Origin: an uncultured Acetatifactor sp.
Lineage (GTDB): Bacteria; Bacillota; Clostridia; Lachnospirales; Lachnospiraceae
Direction of reading: 5' to 3'
DNA: 30,118 nucleotides
Assembly (NCBI GenBank): GCA_910577665.1
Contig: CAJTOJ010000038.1
Location: 1 to 30,118 of the forward strand
The position numbers and the translations under genes were made by a program. Below, one piece after another: positions 24,357 through 30,118 of the stretch (its first letter is position 1; each line of letters starts with the position of its first letter). The notes beneath the pieces were generated by a model, which saw nothing but the letters and a program-made list of their open reading frames with translations, searched no databases and was not told where the DNA came from.

Positions 24357-25127
24357 ATGGCACTGGAAAATGAAAAAGATATCATACAATTGAAGAACAG
24401 GCTGCAGGATCTGGCAGACCGGGCCTATGTCCAGAATCTGTATACTTTTACGGGTTTTCTGGGACTGGGGGAACAGGATGTGTTCTGGCAACAGGAGAGC
24501 AAACTGCGATATGCGGGCTACACCCTGGACGGAGGATTCGAATCTGCAGAGCGGGTGGTGATCCGTTTTGGCAATGGGGAAGAACTGGGCTATGAAGTGC
24601 CGTTTCCCATTGTCTGTGTGCATATTGTACCTCTTTCCGTGAAATTTGCGGAGGCGCTGTCCCACCGGGATTTTCTGGGGGCACTGATGAACCTGGGGGT
24701 GGACCGGAATACCATGGGGGATATCAAGGCAGGGGAGAAGGAAGCCTATCTGTTCTGCCTGGACTCCATTGCTGGCTTTATTTGTGAGAATCTGAGCCAG
24801 GTGAGACACACTCATGTAAAGTGTGAGGTGACGGATACCTGTCAGATGACGTTGCAGGAAGAACCGGAGCTGGTGACAGTCCAGGTGCAGTCTTTGCGGG
24901 TGGATGCGGTCCTGGCCAAGGTTTATAGTCTGTCCCGGGAGAAGAGCCTGGATCTGTTCAGGGCCGGGAAGGTGTTCGTGGGGGGCAGGCTCTGTGAGAA
25001 CAATTCCCGCCTGCTGAAACCGGGGGAGACTGTGAATGCCAGAGGATATGGGAAGTTCACCCTGCAGGGGGAACCCAGGGAGACGAAGAAGGGGAAGCTA
25101 TCTGTGGAAACGGCAGTGTACCGGTGA
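24357..25127 (+). CDS. YlmH-like S4-domain RNA-binding protein
   Basis: A 256-residue RNA-binding protein of the YlmH group. Members bind the 50S subunit or peptidyl-tRNA-bearing ribosomes and can replace RqcP in ribosome-associated quality control in some Firmicutes. The N-terminal domain has the family blocks LADRAYVQNLYTFTGFLGLGEQ, GYEVPFPIVCVHIVP, and LSHRDFLGALMNLGVDRNTMGDI. The C-terminal S4 domain spans about residues 180-245 (LRVDAVLAKVYSLSREKSLDLFRAGKVFVGGRL). Its usual neighbours are ylmE-G and divIVA cell-division genes; here it stands between a GTPase and a membrane protein. The Shine-Dalgarno is weak (GGGAAATGAG). The assignment is firm for family and moderate for the rescue role. 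Confidence 0.88.
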   Translation: MALENEKDIIQLKNRLQDLADRAYVQNLYTFTGFLGLGEQDVFWQQESKLRYAGYTLDGGFESAERVVIRFGNGEELGYEVPFPIVCVHIVPLSVKFAEALSHRDFLGALMNLGVDRNTMGDIKAGEKEAYLFCLDSIAGFICENLSQVRHTHVKCEVTDTCQMTLQEEPELVTVQVQSLRVDAVLAKVYSLSREKSLDLFRAGKVFVGGRLCENNSRLLKPGETVNARGYGKFTLQGEPRETKKGKLSVETAVYR

Positions 25128-25270
25128 GGTATTGTTTCTGTGAGGGATGTCCACATGGCGGATGGTGGAATGGGTGCAGGAAAGGTCAGAAACTGTCCGT
25201 ATAGCTGATGGATGGGCTTTAGAACCAGCTGGCGGAATGCACAGAAGAAAGTCAGTGGAGGTAACGGTTC

Positions 25271-26197
25271 ATGTATCATTACACAATTGTTCAGTGGTTA
25301 TTTCTGTTTTATTTCTATTGCTTCTTCGGATGGTGCTTTGAGTCGGCCTATGTATCCATAAAGTCCCGGAAGCTGACCAACAGAGGATTTATGCGTGGAC
25401 CTTTTCTGCCGCTCTATGGCAGCGGGGCCATCATGATGCTGGTGGTATCCATGCCATTCCAGGACAATATATTCCTGGTGTATGTGGCAGGCTGTATAGG
25501 GGCCACTGTGCTGGAATACGTGACGGGTGTCACCATGGAGGCATTGTTCAAGGTGCGCTACTGGGATTATTCCCAGAACAAATTCAATTTCCAGGGGCAT
25601 ATCTGCCTGGGAACCTCCCTGGCCTGGGGAGGACTGACCATCTTGATGACGGAAGGGATCCATGTGCCGGTAGAAGCGCTGATGCTGTCCATTCCCGGTC
25701 AGATTCTCACGGCTGTGACAGTGGTGTTGACTGCTTATAATATTGCTGACTTTGCCATATCCTTCAAGACAGCGATCGACCTTAGGGATCTGCTGGACAA
25801 GATGGAGCATACCAAGGAAGAACTGCTACGTATCCAGAAACGTCTGGATGTAATCATTGCTGTGACGGGGGAGAGCATTGGTAATTACAGGGATGCTTTT
25901 GGGGACAATGTAGAAGGAGTGATCACAGGGATTGAAGAGAAACTGGAAGGGATCAAGGAGGCAGCCCGGACCAAACCCAGTGAATATCTGGAGAGTGTGA
26001 AGGAAGAGCTTCTGGAGCTGAAGACCAGGTTTGCGGTGAATCTGGAACTTAGGAAGTATTTTGCCGGGCTGAAGGATTTTTTCCAGAGAGACATGATCCG
26101 TTCGAATCCTGGCATGACTTCCAGGCGGTATAAGGAATCCCTGGAGGAATTGAAAGAGAAATTCTCCAGGAAGAGGGGAAAGGATAAAAGAGAATAA
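25271..26197 (+). CDS. Putative ABC transporter permease, CmpB-type (PF06541)
   Basis: A 308-residue protein with four to five membrane segments in the first 165 residues and a long helical, charged cytoplasmic tail (residues about 170-308) likely to form a coiled coil. The N-terminal signature FFGWCFESAYVSIKSRKLTNRGFMRGPFLPLYGSGA and the LEYVTG...WDYSQNKFNFQGHICLG block are characteristic of the family called putative ABC-transporter type IV/CmpB. No ATPase gene lies nearby, so an actual transport role is unproven. GGAGG stands 9 bases before the ATG. The preceding 143 bases hold no gene. Confidence 0.85.
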   Translation: MYHYTIVQWLFLFYFYCFFGWCFESAYVSIKSRKLTNRGFMRGPFLPLYGSGAIMMLVVSMPFQDNIFLVYVAGCIGATVLEYVTGVTMEALFKVRYWDYSQNKFNFQGHICLGTSLAWGGLTILMTEGIHVPVEALMLSIPGQILTAVTVVLTAYNIADFAISFKTAIDLRDLLDKMEHTKEELLRIQKRLDVIIAVTGESIGNYRDAFGDNVEGVITGIEEKLEGIKEAARTKPSEYLESVKEELLELKTRFAVNLELRKYFAGLKDFFQRDMIRSNPGMTSRRYKESLEELKEKFSRKRGKDKRE

Positions 26198-26269
26198 TGC
26201 CATTGGGTATAATCCTTCTGCGGTGGCTGAGTTCGTGGTACGAATGATTAATCGTTATCCAAAGCTTTG
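26196..26269 (+). pseudogene. Possible fragment of a D-2-hydroxyacid dehydrogenase gene
   Basis: Read from 26196, the sequence codes NAIGYNPSAVAEFVVRMINRYPKL before a stop. The YNPSAVAEFVV part resembles the conserved YSPxAVAEhav segment of D-lactate/2-hydroxyacid dehydrogenases. Nothing else of such a gene is seen around it, so at most it is a short leftover. Low confidence because the match is brief. Confidence 0.25.
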
Positions 26270-26670
26270 AATCATTGAAACGGAAGAAGTAGAGGAAGAA
26301 GTTCACATGCCACAAAGAACGAATATGATTGATATTTTAAGTCGTTAGAGAAGACAAAAAAATAAAGTGTTGAAATTACCGAGCATTCATTCCTCATCTC
26401 CAAAGAAGCGGATGGCATATCCAAAAGGGTGTGTTATCTGCTTTTCTTTTGCGTCTGGTGTGCGCATATTCTAATGGATGAAAGTTCTTAATCCACCCTG
26501 TAGTGGGAAGAATACAGCTAATGGCAAGGGTGTTGTGGGTGGCTGCAAATCTGAAGGAAGCTGACGGCAAAATTCTGGTCTGACAGGCATAAAAGGTCAA
26601 ATCATAAGCCCTGCAAAAATCCGGGACTTTCTGCAAGTCCTGGGATGTGATAGAATGGGGAAGGCGGTGT
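26198..26670. other. Gene-poor region with remnants
   Basis: About 470 bases between the CmpB-type gene and the two-component promoter. Apart from the two possible remnants listed, a second short frame (about 26272-26348, ending MPQRTNMIDILSR) is open but not recognised. The region is more A/T-rich than its flanks, which fits inserted and decayed DNA. Confidence 0.5.
26460..26640 (+). mobile_element. Possible group II intron 5' fragment
   Basis: The segment starts with GTGCG, the group II 5' consensus, and contains stretches that I recall from the RNA part preceding intron-encoded reverse transcriptases in Clostridia: AGCTAATGGCAAGGGTGT, ATCTGAAGGAAGCTGACGG and GCAAAATTCTGGTCTGAC. No reverse transcriptase ORF and no domain V-like hairpin follows; after about 26640 the sequence passes into the promoter region of the next gene. 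If correct it is a truncated remnant. Confidence 0.45.
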
Positions 26671-26690
26671 GATCTTAAACAGATCTTAAA
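26671..26690 (+). promoter_or_regulatory. Direct repeats, likely OmpR-family binding site
   Basis: GATCTTAAA occurs at 26671-26679 and again at 26682-26690, a period of exactly 11 bases, just upstream of the promoter of an OmpR-family regulator gene. Tandem sites about one helical turn apart are the usual target of PhoB/VanR/PhoP-type dimers, so autoregulation is likely. Confidence 0.7.
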
Positions 26691-26701
26691 GAATTCCCTT
26701 A

Positions 26702-26730
26702 TTTTATGTTAAATATATTTTTGCTACAAT
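26702..26730 (+). promoter_or_regulatory. Promoter of the two-component operon
   Basis: An extended -10 (TGCTACAAT, box 26725-26730) with a poor -35 (TTTTAT, 26702-26707) at 17 bases. The weak -35 beside tandem regulator sites is typical of an activator-dependent promoter. Confidence 0.6.
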
Positions 26731-26751
26731 TTTGTCTGTGAGGAGGCAGCC

Positions 26752-27444
26752 ATGTACAATATATTAATCTGCGATGATGAGAGAGATATAGTAAATGCAC
26801 TGAAGATTTATCTGAATGATGCAAACTACACCTTGTTCGAAGCATTTGACGGCAGGGAAGCGCTGGAGGTGATCTCCAGGGAGGAGATCCACCTGGTACT
26901 GATGGATATCATGATGCCTGAGATGGACGGGATAGAAGCTATGGTGAAGATCCGGGAGAAAAGCAATGTCCCTGTCATTCTGCTGACGGCAAAGTCAGAG
27001 GACTCGGACAAGATACTCGGGCTTACGGTGGGAGCGGATGATTATATCACGAAACCATTTAATCCAGTGGAGGTATCTGCCAGGGTGAAATCCCAGATCA
27101 GACGGTATATGCTGCTGGGAGCCGGAAATATCAGACAAGAGATCTTAAAATGTGGTGGTATTGAGCTGGACGATGTTGCGAAGAAGGTAACGGCGGACGG
27201 GGAGGAAGTGTCACTGACACCTACAGAGTACGAGATATTAAAACTTTTGATGCAGCATCAGGGTAAGGTGTTCTCTCCCAGAGAGATCTACCAGAAGATA
27301 TGGAATGATCTGCCCTATGGCAGTGAGAACACGGTGGCGGTACATATTAGGCATCTTCGGGAGAAACTGGAGATCAATCCCGCAGAGCCAAGGTATCTGA
27401 AGGTGGTATGGGGGCAGGGCTATAAGTGTGAGAAGAAGTTCTGA
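26752..27444 (+). CDS. OmpR/PhoB-family response regulator
   Basis: Two-component transcription factor, 230 residues. The receiver domain (about 1-118) has the acidic pocket DDE (8-10), phospho-acceptor D52 in VLMDIMMPEMDG, T80-A81 in LLTAKSED and K101 in YITKPFNP. The C-terminal winged helix (about 130-230) shows VSLTPTEYEILKLLMQHQGKVFSPREIYQKIW and NTVAVHIRHLREKLE, the PhoB-type recognition helix and wing. Closest in look to the VanR/YycF-like regulators of Clostridia. AGGAGG lies about 7 bases before the ATG. It is paired with the histidine kinase that starts 158 bases downstream, and tandem repeats ahead of its promoter suggest that it controls its own expression. Confidence 0.95.
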   Translation: MYNILICDDERDIVNALKIYLNDANYTLFEAFDGREALEVISREEIHLVLMDIMMPEMDGIEAMVKIREKSNVPVILLTAKSEDSDKILGLTVGADDYITKPFNPVEVSARVKSQIRRYMLLGAGNIRQEILKCGGIELDDVAKKVTADGEEVSLTPTEYEILKLLMQHQGKVFSPREIYQKIWNDLPYGSENTVAVHIRHLREKLEINPAEPRYLKVVWGQGYKCEKKF

Positions 27445-27446
27445 GC

Positions 27447-27470
27447 GTTCAAAGTACATGCGTTAAGAAC
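27447..27470 (+). repeat. 24-bp interspersed element, copy 2
   Basis: Identical to the copy at 21925-21948 except for one base (G for A), it begins two bases after the regulator stop codon and lies in the spacer before the kinase gene. The preceding GAAGTTCT is also shared, although here it overlaps the last codons. Confidence 0.8.
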
Positions 27471-27602
27471 CTCTGAGGCGCATAAATGAGCTTCTCATGT
27501 CCATAGTTTGGGTCGCTGAAGTGGTATGTCTGGAAGTGGGGACGAATGTCATAGCAATTAGGCGCTGCCTTGGGATGGGAACGGGGCAGGGAAGGGAGGA
27601 AT

Positions 27603-29912
27603 ATGGGGAAGGAATCACAAAAAGCACTGGAAGAAGAGATGAGGCATGACATGCAGGAAACAGAACAGAACCTGGAAGAAGCGATGAGACGTGACATGCA
27701 GGAAGCAGAACAGAACCTGGAAGAAGAGATGAGATGTGACATGCGGAATGCAGAACGGAACCTGGAACAGGAAATGGAACGTGATATGGCAGAGGAAATG
27801 GACAGGGAGTCCAAAGAAGAGCAGGGAAAAAAGATGGGACCAAATGAAGGGAAAGAAAAGAGAAGAAAACAGAAGCAGGATAAAAGCGGAGGAATGGGAA
27901 ACCATGAACCAAAAGACAAGGGGAAAAAGCGTTTAACCGGTTCCTTTGTGGCAAAGGTAATCGCCTGCTTCCTGCTGGTAGCTGCAAGTTTTGTGACAGC
28001 AGGATCCATAGGCGGATGTATCCTGGCGGTAAGTGAGGATTTCTACAGAAGTGAGTCCCTGGAGGAAGTGTTCTTAAGCCAGGTAACCGGACAGATGATA
28101 GATGTGGCCTATATTGTCCAGGAATATCTTGGGAAGGGTCAGGAGAAGTACGCCGCTGACTATTGCGACTGGATGGGGGTGGATGTGGATGTATTCCGGG
28201 CGGATGATTTGCCCGGGGAGAAGGCCTATGAGGCCATCCGTTCTAAGTCCCTGGAACAGATTGATATGTCGGAGTTCAGGATCTGGGGAACCTATGACGG
28301 CAGCTATGACATTACCATGATCCAGGATTTTAATATCGGCCTTGGTATTGGCAACAAGGCTTATGTGACTGTGGGAGACAGGAAGTATCCAACGAATCAG
28401 GACTATATTTTCCGTGTATATATCAATCCGGAAATGCCAGTGGACTGTGGGATGTCCCAGACCTATGAGTGGGTATCATTTCTGTATAAGTACCGGTACA
28501 CGGTGATCTGGATGGCTCTGGCAGGGGGAGTGGTGTGTGTACTCTGCTTTCTCTTCCTCCTGTGCGGGGCAGGGCGTCGCAATGACCGGGAAGGGCTGGT
28601 ACCAGGCGTGCTGACCAGCCTGCATCTGGATATACTGACGGCTTTTTTTGGCATGACAGCCATGGGGATGGGATATGTGGTAATCTATGCGGTCAGGCGG
28701 GTAGGGTATCCCCTGGTGATCTGGGGACTGTTCAGCGGTGGTGTGGCGGTGATTGTTCTGTGGCTGACTTTCTACTGTTGTGAGTTTGCCCTGCGACTGA
28801 AGCTTGGCAGATGGTGGCAGAATACTTTGGTCTATGTGATGATGCGGACCTGCTTCCGTCTGCTGCGTAAATTTTTAAAGGGAATCCTGGCGGTGATTAA
28901 GGGGCTTTTGGGTCTGACCCGGGGAATCCCCCTGGTGCTGACAACCTTGATTGTATTTCTGGGCATCAGTATGCTGGAATTTATCGGCTGTCTCTTATTC
29001 CTGGAGGCTGAGGGGATGGTGCTGTGGGCGTTGGAAAAAGTGGCACTGCTGGTGGCGGTCCTGTATGTGTCCCAGATCTGTAAGAGGCTTCTGGATGCCA
29101 GTGCAGCCCTGGCAGAAGGGGAGCAGGACCATGTGGTGGATACGTCCGGCATGTTCGGGGATTTTAGGCGCCATGGGGAGAATCTGAACAGTATCGGCCA
29201 GGGGATTTCCAAGGCTGTGGCAGGCCGCATGAAGAGTGAACACTTGAAGACCGAGCTGATTACAAATGTATCCCACGATCTGAAGACACCGCTGACTTCC
29301 ATTATCAATTATGCGGATCTGATCTGCGAGGAGAAATCTGGGAATCCAAAGATCCAGGAGTATGCAGAAGTGTTGCTGCGTCAGTCCAGACGGCTGAAGA
29401 AGCTTCTGGAAGATCTGCTGGAGGCTTCCAAGGCTACCACGGGGAACCTGGAAGTGAACCTGGCACCCTGCCAGGTGGGGGTGTTGTTGTCTCAGGCAGT
29501 GGGAGAGTACCAGCGGAGGATGGAGGAGAAAAGTCTGGAACTGGTGACCAGGCAGCCCCAGGAGCCAGTGGAGGTTCTGGCAGATGGCAGGCACTTGTGG
29601 AGGGTATTTGACAATCTGCTGAATAATATCTGCAAATACGCTCAGGAGCATTCCAGGGTATATCTCACCGTGGAGTGCAGGGAAGGACAGATATACATTA
29701 TTTTCCGTAACATGTCCAAATATCCGCTGGAGATCTCAGGGGAAGAACTGGAGGAGCGCTTTGTGAGGGGAGACAGATCCCGGCACATGGAGGGAAACGG
29801 ACTGGGGCTGTCCATTGCCAGGAGCCTCATTGACCTGCAGGGCGGACAGATGCAGATCGTTACAGATGGAGATCTGTTCAAGGTGATACTGCTATTCCGG
29901 GAAAATGGTTAG
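27603..29912 (+). CDS. Sensor histidine kinase with N-terminal repeat helix
   Basis: Membrane histidine kinase of 769 residues, partner of the adjacent OmpR-type regulator. Residues 1-105 form an unusual, highly charged cytoplasmic extension containing three and a half copies of a 15-residue helical repeat. A membrane segment at about 110-140 is followed by an extracytoplasmic sensor region (about 140-295) and a hydrophobic part with about five more segments (295-490). The kinase core has the H-box NVSHDLKTPLTSIINY (H558), N-box DNLLNNICKYA and G-box GNGLGLSIARSL; the length and multi-helix middle resemble the large VanS-like kinases of Clostridia. ATG 27603 has an AAGGGAGGA sequence upstream; a TTG at 27570 is less likely. 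Ligand unknown. Confidence 0.92.
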   Translation: MGKESQKALEEEMRHDMQETEQNLEEAMRRDMQEAEQNLEEEMRCDMRNAERNLEQEMERDMAEEMDRESKEEQGKKMGPNEGKEKRRKQKQDKSGGMGNHEPKDKGKKRLTGSFVAKVIACFLLVAASFVTAGSIGGCILAVSEDFYRSESLEEVFLSQVTGQMIDVAYIVQEYLGKGQEKYAADYCDWMGVDVDVFRADDLPGEKAYEAIRSKSLEQIDMSEFRIWGTYDGSYDITMIQDFNIGLGIGNKAYVTVGDRKYPTNQDYIFRVYINPEMPVDCGMSQTYEWVSFLYKYRYTVIWMALAGGVVCVLCFLFLLCGAGRRNDREGLVPGVLTSLHLDILTAFFGMTAMGMGYVVIYAVRRVGYPLVIWGLFSGGVAVIVLWLTFYCCEFALRLKLGRWWQNTLVYVMMRTCFRLLRKFLKGILAVIKGLLGLTRGIPLVLTTLIVFLGISMLEFIGCLLFLEAEGMVLWALEKVALLVAVLYVSQICKRLLDASAALAEGEQDHVVDTSGMFGDFRRHGENLNSIGQGISKAVAGRMKSEHLKTELITNVSHDLKTPLTSIINYADLICEEKSGNPKIQEYAEVLLRQSRRLKKLLEDLLEASKATTGNLEVNLAPCQVGVLLSQAVGEYQRRMEEKSLELVTRQPQEPVEVLADGRHLWRVFDNLLNNICKYAQEHSRVYLTVECREGQIYIIFRNMSKYPLEISGEELEERFVRGDRSRHMEGNGLGLSIARSLIDLQGGQMQIVTDGDLFKVILLFRENG
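27630..27809 (+). repeat. 45-bp tandem repeat in the kinase gene
   Basis: Units of 45 bases at 27630-27674, 27675-27719 and 27720-27764 code the related 15-mers EEEMRHDMQETEQNL, EEAMRRDMQEAEQNL and EEEMRCDMRNAERNL; a degenerate fourth unit runs to about 27809. Confidence 0.9.
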
Positions 29913-30118
29913 CCGGGGTTCTTTAGAATGAACAGGAAGAATGAATCCTGTAAGGGTTTGTGCAAGAGAGATGGAAGACAAGGAAATCATCGTAAGCGCC
30001 AAATAATAATGCGGTCAGATATAAAATTACCCCCAGCCCTTTGCGAGTTGGAGTAATTCACTATAATTCACATGCGATTTTTGATAGATTGAAGTTTTTC
30101 ACTCCAGGGTGCAAGCTC
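29913..30118. other. Right-edge intergenic region
   Basis: No supported gene. An imperfect inverted repeat (AATTACCCCCA at about 30025-30035 with TTGGAGTAATT at 30048-30058) and a TATAAT at 30062-30067 are seen. On the minus strand 16 sense codons enter from the right edge and stop at 30068-30070 (ELAPWSEKLQSIKNRM), which could be the end of a gene, but this is too short to call. Confidence 0.4.

Noticed and set aside
27449..28009. A minus-strand gene covering the kinase N-terminus
   Set aside because: Most of it mirrors the 45-bp repeat of the kinase gene. Only the part before the kinase start (27449-27570) seemed protein-like and is listed as a finding.
30068..30118. End of a transposase gene entering from the right edge
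   Set aside because: Only 16 sense codons are visible, too few for an assignment.

Overview
The window looks like a chromosomal segment of a Clostridia member, most likely Lachnospiraceae (moderate confidence). The grounds are the dgt-dnaG-rpoD(sigA)-trmK housekeeping order, A/G-rich Shine-Dalgarno sites, heavy use of AGG/CGG/CTG codons, and several families common in gut Lachnospiraceae (DUF6320 protein, CmpB-type permease, SUV3-like helicase, AgrC/LytTR-type regulators). No phage, CRISPR array or intact insertion sequence is visible.

Layout. 1-2.4 kb: an MgtC/SapB membrane protein, a GNAT acetyltransferase and a TPR-like protein of unknown function; a small unknown gene converges on them at 2.4-2.8 kb. 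3.2-5.4 kb: a UvrD/PcrA-type helicase, followed by tRNA-Leu(CAG) with its own promoter and terminator. 5.7-8.9 kb: a three-gene cluster of AATase/condensation-like acyltransferase, zinc-ribbon membrane protein (DUF6320) and HSL-type alpha/beta hydrolase, a plausible but uncharacterised ester-forming and ester-cleaving unit. 9.0-15.7 kb: the housekeeping run dgt, dnaG, sigA, trmK and a TGS-domain uridine-kinase-like nucleoside kinase, ended by a good intrinsic terminator.

15.7-17.1 kb is a decayed cassette: a LytTR response regulator broken by one extra G, fused by deletion to the cytoplasmic half of an AgrC-like histidine kinase that carries an internal TAG, then the two ends of an ABC exporter with its middle missing. 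It reads as the remains of a peptide-sensing or peptide-export locus. 17.2-19.3 kb (minus) is a SUV3-like RNA helicase. 19.6-21.9 kb holds an XRE-HTH protein with a possible PIN-like C-terminus, the RNase P RNA gene (its promoter lies inside the end of the preceding gene), and a membrane-anchored trypsin-like protease.

22.0-26.2 kb: two CobW/COG0523-type P-loop GTPases (one with a His/Cys-rich 66-bp tandem repeat, one fused to a TIGR03943/DUF1980-like domain), a YlmH-like S4 RNA-binding protein and a CmpB-type membrane protein. This suggests metal-handling GTPases beside a ribosome-associated gene. 26.2-26.7 kb is a gene-poor gap that appears to hold remnants, including a possible group II intron 5' fragment. 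26.75-29.9 kb is an OmpR-family two-component system preceded by an 11-bp-period direct repeat, probably an autoregulatory site; its kinase carries an unusual N-terminal 15-residue repeat. The last 200 bases hold no supported gene.
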